From NCBI GenBank assembly GCA_964351245.1, contig CAYGNF010000018.1, positions 1 through 23,157 of the forward strand: a stretch of DNA of 23,157 nucleotides. The letters are read 5' to 3'. A program made the position numbers and the translations under genes. This stretch comes from JANRKH01 sp964351245 (GTDB lineage Bacteria; Pseudomonadota; Alphaproteobacteria; Rickettsiales; Rickettsiaceae). Below are positions 1-8,207 of the stretch, piece after piece (the first letter of the stretch is position 1; the number at the start of each line of letters is the position of its first letter). The notes below the pieces were generated by a model. It searched no databases. It had not been told where the DNA came from and worked only from the letters and a program-made list of their open reading frames with translations.

Positions 1-186
1 TATTCTAGCTTTTGCATATGTTACTGCCCCGTCCATATCTAATTTTGTATATTTATCAGAATATATGCTCCATGTAAGAATAATGCCTGTTATAATAGAT
101 ACAAAGAATGTAGTAGCTAAAACTTGTCTTAACATTCTAACTTTATGGAGGAATACCTGACCTCCTCCTATGAAGTTATTGATCAT
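1..186 (-). CDS. traD: TraD, type IV coupling protein, N-terminal fragment (runs off window)
   Basis: Only the first 62 codons are in the window; the frame stays open to base 1. TraD is the inner-membrane hexameric ATPase that brings the relaxosome-bound DNA to the F-type transfer channel. The visible part begins MINNFIGGGQVFLHKVRMLR, which has the GGQ...RMxxQ pattern seen at the N terminus of F TraD ahead of its first membrane helix. A hydrophobic segment follows at about residues 23-42. The ATG is preceded by AAGG at a suitable distance. Unlike the rest of the cluster it does not follow its upstream neighbour directly: 872 bases separate it from the traG stop, and a perfect TATAAT on the minus strand (223-228) suggests its own promoter. 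The ATPase domains are outside the window, so the call rests on the N terminus and on position (traG then traD, as in F). Confidence 0.8.
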   Translation of the reverse strand, partial: MINNFIGGGQVFLHKVRMLRQVLATTFFVSIITGIILTWSIYSDKYTKLDMDGAVTYAKARI

Positions 187-200
187 TAATTTACCTTGAT

Positions 201-216
201 ATGCAAAATTTCGCAT
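201..216. repeat. 16-bp near-perfect palindrome in front of traD
   Basis: The sequence ATGCAAAATTTCGCAT is palindromic except for one mismatched pair (ATGC arms, AAATTT centre). It lies 15 bases upstream of the traD start and immediately downstream of the candidate -10 element. It could be an operator or a short 5'-leader hairpin in the traD mRNA. No known binding protein is implied. Confidence 0.4.
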
Positions 217-222
217 CTACTT

Positions 223-228
223 ATTATA
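223..228 (-). promoter_or_regulatory. Candidate traD promoter, -10 TATAAT
   Basis: The minus strand reads TATAAT here, 37 bases before the traD ATG. No good -35 hexamer is visible 16-18 bases upstream (best is a T-rich TTTTCT). A start of transcription would fall near 216, at the edge of the palindrome at 201-216. This is a prediction from sequence pattern only. Confidence 0.35.
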
Positions 229-318
229 AAAGCCTGTAAATACTCAGAAAAACCTACACTCACAAATACATAAGTGATAGAATTAAGGTAATGATGAAAT
301 ATATAAGTAAGATATTCG

Positions 319-1050
319 ATGCGTAATTTTATTAATACTAGGCTCAATAAAGATAATTTCTGGAATTTGATGTTTGCACTAATCTTGTTTACAGGCTCTT
401 CTTCTGGTGTTCTGATAGGGGAGATATTGGGAGGAGTAATATTTTTGATCTCCTTTATATCCGCTATTTTACTTGTAAAAAATAATTCTCCTATAGATTT
501 TGATAAAGAAAAATTAGTATTTATTACCTCAAGAGGAAAGCAAATCAGAACAGCAGGGCTACTATTTATATGGCTATTAATATCATCTAAAGTAATTGCA
601 ATGGGGTTAGTTGCCTTATTATTAGGCCCAGGTAAATTATTCTGGGAAATATTCTTTCCTATGAGCTTCTTCTTACCTGCGCCTCTTCTATTCTTTGACG
701 AAGATATATTATTAAACAAGCTCCTATTTGTATTTTCTTTTTCTATATTCCCTTCTTTATACTGCATATTACGCAACTTCCCAATGAGTATTTATTTTAA
801 AAAGGAGGCCTGGGTTGGAGATGGAGTTGAGTCCCATAATCTTCAGAAGAGTAGTAGTAATTTCTTTAGTAATCATTTTGATGATAGTAAAAGAACTTCT
901 ATGTCCTGTGCTCACTTGCATAATAATAGATACCATAGTAATTTCTCCAGTAATGCTTTTGATTATACCCAAAGAACTTCTGTACAGTATGCCAACTTGC
1001 CTAATAATATATACTATAGTAGTTATCTTGATAGATATTATAGAAGATGA
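319..1050 (+). CDS. Hypothetical membrane protein with tandem-repeat tail, opposite-strand ORF between traG and traD
   Basis: This 243-residue ORF is not recognised as a named family. Residues about 15-160 are strongly hydrophobic with several potential membrane helices (around 16-53, 80-101, 108-130 and 137-152) and a charged loop near 55-75. Residues 180-233 are two copies of a 27-residue polar repeat (SNFxSNxFDxxxRTS...NN.Y), encoded by an 81-bp tandem duplication; a tyrosine- and arginine-rich end follows. It is the only gene facing against the transfer operon and fills the traG-traD gap. F carries the entry-exclusion protein TraS, a small inner-membrane protein, in this slot, so an exclusion role is a positional guess only. 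The start is the first ATG; its ribosome site is weak. Antisense ORFs of 196 and 96 codons overlap it; I prefer this strand because of the coherent membrane-protein composition and the repeat kept in frame. Confidence 0.55.
   Translation: MRNFINTRLNKDNFWNLMFALILFTGSSSGVLIGEILGGVIFLISFISAILLVKNNSPIDFDKEKLVFITSRGKQIRTAGLLFIWLLISSKVIAMGLVALLLGPGKLFWEIFFPMSFFLPAPLLFFDEDILLNKLLFVFSFSIFPSLYCILRNFPMSIYFKKEAWVGDGVESHNLQKSSSNFFSNHFDDSKRTSMSCAHLHNNRYHSNFSSNAFDYTQRTSVQYANLPNNIYYSSYLDRYYRR
856..1017 (+). repeat. 81-bp tandem duplication (two units)
   Basis: Unit one is 856-936 and unit two 937-1017. Both begin AGTAATTTCT and end in TAC[CT]AT, and about 77% of positions agree by hand count (62 of 81). 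A partial third start (AGTAG) follows at 1018. The period is 27 codons, so the reading frame of the plus-strand ORF is preserved. Confidence 0.85.
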
Positions 1051-1058
1051 TTGATACA

Positions 1059-3830
1059 TTATTTTTTACCCTTTAAAGTTTTATCAGCTGTTTGGGCGGC
1101 TTTTTCTCTTTTTAAATCTTCTTGCGCTTTCTCTTGAGCTTTCTTCTTATTCGTCATTTCTACCTCGGTCTGTTGATTACGAGCCTCTTGCTCATTAATC
1201 TGATTATTAGCATTTTGACTCATATTATTTTGCCTGGTTTCTACTTTATTATGAGTATCGTTGATTCTATCGCTTATTAGATTAACATCGAGCCCGTCTT
1301 TTTTTGCCTCATATTGCAGATCTAATTGATTTTGGTTTGTAATTTTGCCTGAATATTCATTGGCAAAATCTATTGATTCTTGATTAGCTTTATTTTCTAT
1401 ATGATTAGATCCGGAGCTTACTTGAGATAGTTCCTGGCTTACTTCTCTTTTTACTATTTGCTCCCAAACTTTATTTGCTCTCTTATCACCTGTTTCAATC
1501 ATTTGATGGGCAGATTCTTTGCTCACCCCATATTCATTTGATACTTTTTCTTCTAGCTCATGGTACACATCACGTCTATCAGTAGCTCCTCTACTTTCTG
1601 ATGCTTGAAGAGCCTTGGTGTAATTTTCTACCTCTTCCTTTCTTTGTGATATTGACTTATCATATGATTGCATCTGATCGTAACTAGCTTTAGTAGTTTG
1701 GGCTAGACTCTGATCTATAGAATCATCTTTTGTATAATGTTCATTTGATGCAGCTCTTATTAGAGTATTTAGATTATGGTTTGTGTTATTATCTCTACCG
1801 ATAGCATGATCTTTCTCTTGTGACCCGCGCATTGTATTATCTATGCCAACACTTGCATCCATACTAACACCTCCTTCTGCATTAATTCCAGGAATTATAC
1901 TACTTATGCCTAGTTTAGAGTAACTACCAACAGCAGATTTTGCATAAGCGCTCCAGTCAAGACCACCGCGGTCATGCATTGATCTTGTATGATTAACTAC
2001 TTGCTGCATAGCTCTACCTTCTTCTGTTGTAGTATCAAAATTTATATTTTTTCCTGCGGCTTGTCTTTGGGCTAAATGAGATATTCTATCTATTGCTGCG
2101 CTAATTCCAGAAGACTGGTTGTTTTTATAATGTTGCTCATCACTATTGATTGCGCTCAAGCTTTTTGTGATATGCTCATTAAGACTTGCATTCTTGGCAC
2201 TTTCGATACTGAGCACTCTTGTGCCAGATGATGCGTTAATACCTGAACCACTTGCTACACTAACACCTCCATCGCTGGAAGTTCTTACTATAGAGCCATC
2301 TTCTCTTTGTACTTGAGTAGCACCTTCTTGATGTAGTTGGTTAAAGTCGGTTTTAAAGCCTGACTTATTGCCTATACTTGCGGTATTTTGGCTAATATTA
2401 TCAAAACTTCTATTTCCTGTTGTTACTTCTGATGATGCGCTACTTGCAGCACCTAGGCTTGCGCCTTGGATAGTGCTTGCTAGATGGATGAAACTTCCAA
2501 CTCCTCCTTGAACTATCGCAAAACTCAAGAAAGGTATACTCATCTGTAAACCACTTGCAACAAGTATAATCGTATCTATTGATTCATGTATTGCCGCGTA
2601 GTTAGTAAATGTTAGGCTACCATCTGTAATCTGCGCTCCTTTTGCTTTACTATATAATTCTATAAATAGATTTAGCACCGCATTTAATGCAGGCCAAATC
2701 TGGAGGCTAAATACTACTGAGCAATATTTTAGATATTGACTTATGCCTCCTGATAATATCATTAAAGGTACAATGAAGATAAAAGATGAATATACTAGAG
2801 CCTTTAATATGTTGAGCAATATAGGTAAATATTCCTTTGCAAGTTCTCCTGATATTTTCCAGTTACTCTTTTGCAAATCATCTGCTCTTGTATATCCGTA
2901 TTTATCACTAGTATTAGTGTAATCTTTAAGCGCATTTATCATCATATTTTGTTTTATTATATCACTTGCCCTCTCATTTACTCCAAGTAAGCTTGTATAT
3001 CCTACTTCTAAATTCCTTTGAAACATTTGATTGATACTACCGATATTGCTAGAGCTACTAAGACCCATAATATTATTACTACCTGCAAGCCCAAAATCAC
3101 TCCCTATATATTTTTGATATATTCTCTCATATTCTGGCTGAAGATAGTTTTTAAGTATTGCTCCTGCTTCCTTGCAATTAAGGCGGGTGATACGTTTATT
3201 TACTCTAAAATCTACTTGCCTGAATGTGCCGGCCCTTTCTGTAACAAGACCAAGTATATCAGGACTATCAAATACATCTGCTGGAGTAAATCTAGTGCCG
3301 ATCATAGATTCTAAAACTACACATCTTTTTAAGAATATATTCATATTACTTGCAAATTCAGGATTATGAATGCGCCAGTTGCGAGATTCATGAACTAGTT
3401 TATGCCCGAACACAAGTCCGTAATCCTTATAAGCCATAGAAGAAACCGGAGTAAAGGCTTGCTCAAAAAGCGATGTAATACCTGCCCCAAATGCTTCAAG
3501 TATCCCAACTGGCAGCACAAATGCATAAGGAAGATCACTAACTACTTCTTTTTTTCCGCTAATACGATCTACTACTAGCATATCTGCCTTTGGAAGTAAT
3601 AATGCGCTAATTAATAATAACATTCCTGCAGTTTTTATAAAATACTGTGCGGTCAGGCCTTCTGATGCTCTATACATAGCTTGTAGCGCATAATAACTCG
3701 TAGCAATAAGAGTCATGAGTTTGATCATAGAATCTGCAAAATCACTATTCATGATCATCTTAATGCCATTTAAGACAAAAAACATTGCATCATGATACCC
3801 GTATGTATGTATTGCAAATTGTATGCCCAT
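1059..3830 (-). CDS. traG: TraG, F-type mating-pair stabilisation and pilus assembly protein
   Basis: The product is 923 residues, close to F TraG (938). It is an inner-membrane protein: the N-terminal part acts in pilus assembly, and the large periplasmic C-terminal part acts in mating-pair stabilisation and, in F, entry exclusion. Hydrophobic segments are visible near residues 38-55, 64-85 and 100-120, and again in a cluster at about 335-450, matching the TraG N-domain layout. From about residue 455 on the protein is polar, rich in Ser, Asn, Gln and charged residues, with long predicted helices and a Lys/Glu-rich end (KKAQEKAQEDLKREKAA). Such a tail is usual for the TraG C domain, which is poorly conserved in sequence. 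AGGA lies upstream of the ATG, and the traH stop is 34 bases away. The stop TAA is followed by no co-oriented gene before traD. Confidence 0.92.
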   Translation of the reverse strand: MGIQFAIHTYGYHDAMFFVLNGIKMIMNSDFADSMIKLMTLIATSYYALQAMYRASEGLTAQYFIKTAGMLLLISALLLPKADMLVVDRISGKKEVVSDLPYAFVLPVGILEAFGAGITSLFEQAFTPVSSMAYKDYGLVFGHKLVHESRNWRIHNPEFASNMNIFLKRCVVLESMIGTRFTPADVFDSPDILGLVTERAGTFRQVDFRVNKRITRLNCKEAGAILKNYLQPEYERIYQKYIGSDFGLAGSNNIMGLSSSSNIGSINQMFQRNLEVGYTSLLGVNERASDIIKQNMMINALKDYTNTSDKYGYTRADDLQKSNWKISGELAKEYLPILLNILKALVYSSFIFIVPLMILSGGISQYLKYCSVVFSLQIWPALNAVLNLFIELYSKAKGAQITDGSLTFTNYAAIHESIDTIILVASGLQMSIPFLSFAIVQGGVGSFIHLASTIQGASLGAASSASSEVTTGNRSFDNISQNTASIGNKSGFKTDFNQLHQEGATQVQREDGSIVRTSSDGGVSVASGSGINASSGTRVLSIESAKNASLNEHITKSLSAINSDEQHYKNNQSSGISAAIDRISHLAQRQAAGKNINFDTTTEEGRAMQQVVNHTRSMHDRGGLDWSAYAKSAVGSYSKLGISSIIPGINAEGGVSMDASVGIDNTMRGSQEKDHAIGRDNNTNHNLNTLIRAASNEHYTKDDSIDQSLAQTTKASYDQMQSYDKSISQRKEEVENYTKALQASESRGATDRRDVYHELEEKVSNEYGVSKESAHQMIETGDKRANKVWEQIVKREVSQELSQVSSGSNHIENKANQESIDFANEYSGKITNQNQLDLQYEAKKDGLDVNLISDRINDTHNKVETRQNNMSQNANNQINEQEARNQQTEVEMTNKKKAQEKAQEDLKREKAAQTADKTLKGKK

Positions 3831-3864
3831 GTTTATTCCTATCTTGTTTGATAATTATTTAACT

Positions 3865-5280
3865 TCAAATACCCCTGGTAGATGCAAATCTACTAAATCC
3901 CATTTCAAAAACATCCTGCTGCTTTATAAGACGTTCCTTAACTGCAATAATTGTTTGTAGCTTATCCATTGCCTGGTATTTCTTGTCTCTTAGAATCTCT
4001 TGTATAGATTTAATATTATTATTGAATCTATCGATTGAGATATTATCAAGTTGAGCAGTTTGTAGATTATCAACAGAAGATTTTGCCTCAAATAACATTT
4101 TTTGCATAAAGTTCGTGACCATGTCATAGCACACTACTTCTACAAATTCAGCGCTGCCTGCTAAGAGCGATACGCTATCTTTATTCTTTTGTGCGAGTTC
4201 CATCTCAAAGAGAGTAATAATTGGGATTTGTGAATATTCTATTAAGGCCTGCTCTTCATCAGATAACTCGCCTTGATTATTATCAATTTTTTCTAAGATA
4301 GCGATAAGTGTCGTCTCTACCTTCCCATATAGACTCTCTGATCTATTATCTATGGTTTTTTCTTCTATTGCCGGTTTGAGGCATTTTGAATTCTCATCAC
4401 ATACATATAATTTGATTTTACTACTACCTTCTCCTGGCCTTCCTATATATTGCTCAAGTAAATCTTCTTTCTCAAGAAGTGATGATAATGTAGAAATGGT
4501 AGATATATTATTTTGTTTGGTAACAATTATGCTACCAGATATGGACATTATCATTTCTTTCATGCCGCTAGGTGCCGCCCCGCTTCCATGACTTAGCGCT
4601 TTCCATACTAAATTGAAATTATTAGGAAGCATTGATTTTAACTGATCATTATCACCAGTTTCTCCGTATCTATCTGGGTTATCCTGACATTTTTGCGTTG
4701 CTTCATGTAGATCGCTACCTCCTTTTGCAATTGCAGATTTTGCCAGGCATTTTTGATTCGAGGCAGCATTAAACTTATTCATTAATCCTGCTGCTATTGC
4801 CTTACCTTGTTCGCACTGATTAAAAGTCATACCATTAATATCTCTTGCTACTGTTTCTAGATAAGACATTATATCCTCGCATTGAGGACAAGCCTGTTTT
4901 ATAGCCATTTTAGTAACATAAGCTCCGGCACTTGAAGCTACTGACTTAAAATATCTAGCAAATTCCTCTCCTTGAATAAAAGAAAAACCTCCCCATCTTA
5001 AATCTCCTGAACCTGTACAAGGATCGAACTCAATACTCGGCATTTGAATTCCTACAGGCTGCATGTCCATAGGACGAGGTCCTCTTGTAATAATAGAGCC
5101 ACCTGTCATATAACCAGCTTTTTGGTCGCTTATTACTGCTCCTTTATTAATGCTTGTCATTGAAGCTCCCTGACCTGCAAATTTTAGAAACCCTTCAAGA
5201 CCTCCTGCGTAAGTATTTGTTGATATTATTATAAATAAAGTGCCAAGTAGTGGCTTTACTCGATATTTATATAGTGACAT
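3865..5280 (-). CDS. traH: TraH, conjugative pilus assembly protein
   Basis: The 471-residue product is near the size of F TraH (458). TraH is a periplasmic/outer-membrane-associated component needed for F-pilus extension and retraction and works with TraF, TraU, TraW and TrbB. A cleavable signal peptide is visible (basic start, hydrophobic LLGTLFIIIS, cleavage probably after TYA near residue 25). Family-like segments include GFLKFAGQGASMTS..N.GAVISDQKAGYMTGGS just after the signal, an FDPCTGSGDLRWGGFSFIQGEEF block near 86-108, and a C..C pair (ACPQCEDIM) near 130-138. The C terminus is helical, with repeated charged residues. The gene follows traF with a 4-base gap; AGGTAA at the end of traF serves as its ribosome site. 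Confidence 0.93.
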   Translation of the reverse strand: MSLYKYRVKPLLGTLFIIISTNTYAGGLEGFLKFAGQGASMTSINKGAVISDQKAGYMTGGSIITRGPRPMDMQPVGIQMPSIEFDPCTGSGDLRWGGFSFIQGEEFARYFKSVASSAGAYVTKMAIKQACPQCEDIMSYLETVARDINGMTFNQCEQGKAIAAGLMNKFNAASNQKCLAKSAIAKGGSDLHEATQKCQDNPDRYGETGDNDQLKSMLPNNFNLVWKALSHGSGAAPSGMKEMIMSISGSIIVTKQNNISTISTLSSLLEKEDLLEQYIGRPGEGSSKIKLYVCDENSKCLKPAIEEKTIDNRSESLYGKVETTLIAILEKIDNNQGELSDEEQALIEYSQIPIITLFEMELAQKNKDSVSLLAGSAEFVEVVCYDMVTNFMQKMLFEAKSSVDNLQTAQLDNISIDRFNNNIKSIQEILRDKKYQAMDKLQTIIAVKERLIKQQDVFEMGFSRFASTRGI

Positions 5281-5284
5281 ATAG

Positions 5285-6124
5285 TTACCTATTGTATTTT
5301 GTATTTTTTAGAGATTGTGATTTTTGCTCCTTGCTATATTTACTACTTAAAATTATTCTAGATTCTAGTTCTGAAACAGAAACCATTCCCCTTGATATCT
5401 CAAATATTTCTTTAGCATCTTTTCTGATTGCTACTAATGATGGGGTAGAGGTAATACCCAGCTTTTGAGCTATTTTACCTTCAAGACTATCGAGTGAGGT
5501 CTTATCTAGACTAAAGCTATGAGCGGAGGCAAAATTAGTAATTACTGGCTCAAAGGCTTTGCTATAAGGACAGTTATTATTAGTAAAGACAAGAAGATCA
5601 AATTCTTGTGCAAATTCTCTAATTTTTACTATTTTTTCTGCTTGATCTAATGTACGTTTGATTTTATTGCCAAAGACATTAGTAGGTTGCTCAGTTAAGC
5701 CTGCAATCTCTGGATTAGTAAAATTAGCCATTTCATTTGCCTGTGTAAGGCGAATAGCACCATCATACATGGAGGCTTCTAATTTCTTATATTTTACTAT
5801 TGCCTGTCTTAGAATTAGGGGAGGAGTATCTTCTAGAAAGGCTAATTCCACCATTTGACTTCTTGCATCATCCAAAGCTTTTTTGCGGGCTTCTATTGCA
5901 GTAACTGCTTCTTCTGGAGATGGATAATGAAACTCCTGATCCTTTGCTTTATTATAGAGACTTTGATTAGATTCAAACCAGTAGAATCCTTTATATTTAT
6001 TCTCTCCCTTATAAAAAGAGGCGGCAGATACGTTAGATATATTTGTAAATATTATACTTAAACCAAAAAGAATGGGTGTAACGATAAATTTGATTATTTT
6101 AAGTGTCTTTGTAGAAATTATCAT
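5285..6124 (-). CDS. traF: TraF, thioredoxin-fold conjugative pilus assembly protein
   Basis: With the ATG at 6124 the product has 279 residues (F TraF 247). TraF is a periplasmic protein of the F pilus assembly complex. A signal peptide is clear (hydrophobic residues 11-30, cleavage near NVSAA). Residues about 175-262 have a thioredoxin-like fold signature: beta strand FDLLVFTNNNCPYSKAFEP and the cis-proline loop TSTPSL (Pro228). Only one cysteine remains in the active-site position (CPYS instead of CxxC), so disulfide exchange of the usual kind is unlikely; F TraF also lacks the motif. I chose the ATG because it overlaps the traN stop as TAATG and sits 2 bases after the very strong ribosome site GGAGGAGGAG. 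A GTG 18 bases earlier would leave that site inside the gene. Confidence 0.93.
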   Translation of the reverse strand: MIISTKTLKIIKFIVTPILFGLSIIFTNISNVSAASFYKGENKYKGFYWFESNQSLYNKAKDQEFHYPSPEEAVTAIEARKKALDDARSQMVELAFLEDTPPLILRQAIVKYKKLEASMYDGAIRLTQANEMANFTNPEIAGLTEQPTNVFGNKIKRTLDQAEKIVKIREFAQEFDLLVFTNNNCPYSKAFEPVITNFASAHSFSLDKTSLDSLEGKIAQKLGITSTPSLVAIRKDAKEIFEISRGMVSVSELESRIILSSKYSKEQKSQSLKNTKYNR

Positions 6125-7242
6125 TACTCCTCCTCCTTGCACTTAGAATTTACTCCGGCTGCTTTATTCTTTGGAGGAGATGGCTGGTTATGATCAAACT
6201 TACTATTATTGTTAAGTATATTACCAATCCGCCCTTTAACGTCCCCTATATCAGGCATAGTGAGTTTTTTCATAATATCTGCTGCAACTTCTGTAAAATC
6301 CATTCGACTAAAATCAACTCTTGCAAGCTCATCTAAAGTAAGACCCCTGCAATTAGGATTGCTGCCAGATCCAAAATTAAGACCAAGCTGATTTCTTGCT
6401 TGTAGTTGCACGATTTTTTCTAGCATATTACTAAAGCAGCAATAATAATGTTTGGTAAGTTCTGTTACTCCTAAGAGTTTTTTAGACTCCTTGCCTACAT
6501 AGACACATAAATTCTTTTGTCTTTTTTCCTGGAGTATTTCCTCATCTTTACTGCATTTTGCACCTAAATTTTTACCCCAGCCTTTTGGATTAACCCTGCA
6601 GCAATTATGGTAACCAGCCGGCTTCTTACTACAATGTAGTCCGCTTCCTTCAAATATCTTAAAACCAGCTCCAGTATTCTTTCCTTGTGATAATGCGCCA
6701 AGATGAGAAATTGATGAGACCATATCTTCATCCATTTGATAGGATTTATCTATGCAGTTACCATCTATACAAGGAATAGCTTTACATATAATACCTTCTG
6801 ATCCGTCTTTATCTTCTGTGTCATAACGAACAGTTTCTGACTCAAGATTAATAGGAGTCCATCTCTTACAGCTAAATTCTTTTTTGATATTGACGCAATT
6901 ACCATAAGTATCACGCAAAATACAATCACGCTCGCCAAGCGAGTAACAGTTTTCATGTTGGGCGCAATCATTCTTACTTGGATAATTGCATTTTTTAGTA
7001 TATGCCCATTCCCAGCAACTCCTCTCTACATCAAAACCCTCTATTTTTCTTGTCCCTCTACTGACACAATATTTATCCTCGTCGCTACAAGGATAATTTG
7101 AAACAAATCTTTCTCCTGCTTCTACTTGGTTATTTACAAGTAATATATTTGCAAGTAATAGGGAGAATGAAACTTGTATTAAAAAAATATTGAGATATTT
7201 GATTAAATATTTGATTGCCTTATTGGTCATTTGAATATACAT
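6124..7242 (-). CDS. traN: TraN, C-terminal part, cysteine-rich outer-membrane mating-pair stabilisation protein (separate secreted ORF)
   Basis: The 372-residue product matches the cysteine-rich C-terminal half of TraN, the outer-membrane adhesin that stabilises mating pairs (F TraN is 602). I count 21 cysteines after the signal region. Family-like blocks are YCVSRGTRKIEGFDVERSCW (about 58-77), a DCILRDTYGNC block (about 105-115), HNCCRVNPKGWG (about 213-224), YYCCF near 270 and NPNCRGLTLDELARVDFS near 297-314. The N terminus carries its own signal-peptide-like segment (hydrophobic about 17-36, cleavage near VEA|GE), absent from this place in an undivided TraN. The preceding ORF looks like the missing N-terminal half. 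The start at 7242 has a GGA 7 bases upstream; an ATG at 7230 would give an ATGA overlap with the previous stop and is the alternative. Confidence 0.82.
   Translation of the reverse strand: MYIQMTNKAIKYLIKYLNIFLIQVSFSLLLANILLVNNQVEAGERFVSNYPCSDEDKYCVSRGTRKIEGFDVERSCWEWAYTKKCNYPSKNDCAQHENCYSLGERDCILRDTYGNCVNIKKEFSCKRWTPINLESETVRYDTEDKDGSEGIICKAIPCIDGNCIDKSYQMDEDMVSSISHLGALSQGKNTGAGFKIFEGSGLHCSKKPAGYHNCCRVNPKGWGKNLGAKCSKDEEILQEKRQKNLCVYVGKESKKLLGVTELTKHYYCCFSNMLEKIVQLQARNQLGLNFGSGSNPNCRGLTLDELARVDFSRMDFTEVAADIMKKLTMPDIGDVKGRIGNILNNNSKFDHNQPSPPKNKAAGVNSKCKEEE
6127..6136 (-). promoter_or_regulatory. Strong Shine-Dalgarno site for traF inside the end of traN
   Basis: The minus strand reads GGAGGAGGAG just before the traF ATG. 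The same bases encode the final Glu-Glu-Glu of TraN, whose TAA stop overlaps the traF start. This fixes the traF start and indicates coupled translation. Confidence 0.8.
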
Positions 7243-8207
7243 CTCTCATTCCAATCTTCTGACCATTCTTCGCATATTTCGTAACCATCCCTGTAATTAT
7301 AACCAAAACGGTAAGCATTAAAGACTATACGATAATTTTCATATACTGGATGAGTACCCCCTACTCCTCTTGCTCCTGCAGGAAAGTGAATTTGCTCATG
7401 TATCTGCTCTAAGGGAATACCTAAATGATTTGATAAAAATACTCGCCAGCCACTAGAATCAACCTGAAGGTGCCAACCATATCTTTTTATTCCCCACTTG
7501 AGTGTATAACCTAGATGTTTTGCTCCGTGATATACTGTATCGCCTGAAATGTCTACCTCCCTATATTGCCAATGATTCCAGCGTTTGTCACGTCTTGTAC
7601 AATTTAAAGTTACTGTATCATTGCAACTATAATTACCCCTAAGTTCTTCGCAGAATATTTGTTCATATTCGGTGTTTTTTTGTTGCTCTGTTTTTACTTC
7701 AATATAATATGTAGGCTCTTTTACAACCGCGCCTTTAACTGTTTTACAATCAAAACCCTCTTTGTTTAATTTATCCATAAAGCTTGCACCAATTTCGCGC
7801 ATAGTATCTTCTGTACTAAATATAATATTGTCACTATCTTGTTTATGTAGAATATTACCGGGCCTTAGATAATCTGGCTCTAGTTCATTTGCATCGTAGA
7901 ATTGATATTCTGAAGATAATCTCTTGTTTCTACCTTCATTATCTAAGTCAGTTTCTTTAATCGCGTTTAACTCAGAAGATTTTGATTCTGCGGCGTCTAT
8001 TCCTTCAATAGAATCATGATGCATGCCGGACTGAATTTGATTAATCGCATTACTATTTTGCTTGCTTAAATTTTGTAGCAACTGATCCTTACCTTCAATA
8101 TGCCGGTCAAACAGATCATCTACTTCATTTACATTAGTTTGAATAGCAAGAGCTGTTATGGGCCAAAATACTCGGATATGTAGTATGAATATGATCAGAT
8201 TTTTCAT
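7227..8207 (-). CDS. Secreted protein between trbC and traN, probably the N-terminal part of a split TraN
   Basis: The 326-residue product has a signal peptide (hydrophobic residues 3-20, cleavage near ALA|IQ). It is followed by a polar, probably helical stretch and then, from about residue 130, a folded domain with six cysteines and many aromatics (WNHWQYREVD, GYTLKWGIKRYGWHLQ). It ends in CEEWSEDWNERCIFK. In full-length TraN proteins a W/C segment of this kind precedes the GTRxIxGxxVxRxCW block, which here begins the next ORF. Together the two ORFs are 698 residues, close to long TraN versions. The gene overlaps trbC by ATGA and runs into the next ORF with a 16-base overlap. The assignment as TraN-N is an inference from order and motif continuity; the region itself is poorly conserved. 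Confidence 0.65.
   Translation of the reverse strand: MKNLIIFILHIRVFWPITALAIQTNVNEVDDLFDRHIEGKDQLLQNLSKQNSNAINQIQSGMHHDSIEGIDAAESKSSELNAIKETDLDNEGRNKRLSSEYQFYDANELEPDYLRPGNILHKQDSDNIIFSTEDTMREIGASFMDKLNKEGFDCKTVKGAVVKEPTYYIEVKTEQQKNTEYEQIFCEELRGNYSCNDTVTLNCTRRDKRWNHWQYREVDISGDTVYHGAKHLGYTLKWGIKRYGWHLQVDSSGWRVFLSNHLGIPLEQIHEQIHFPAGARGVGGTHPVYENYRIVFNAYRFGYNYRDGYEICEEWSEDWNERCIFK

Noticed and set aside
186..776. 196-codon minus-strand ORF between traG and traD
   Set aside because: It is antisense to the hydrophobic plus-strand ORF. Its Asn/Lys/Ile/Ser-rich composition is what an antisense read of membrane-protein codons gives, and it starts with TTG without a ribosome site.
769..1059. 96-codon minus-strand ORF overlapping the traG stop as TAATG
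   Set aside because: The overlap is attractive for coupling, but the product is Ile/Ser/Thr-rich, reads through the 81-bp repeat in antisense, and shows no recognisable pattern. It remains a weak alternative.
6125..6142. GTG start extending TraF by six residues
   Set aside because: It would place the strong GGAGGAGGAG site inside the coding sequence. The ATG at 6124 fits that site and the TAATG overlap.
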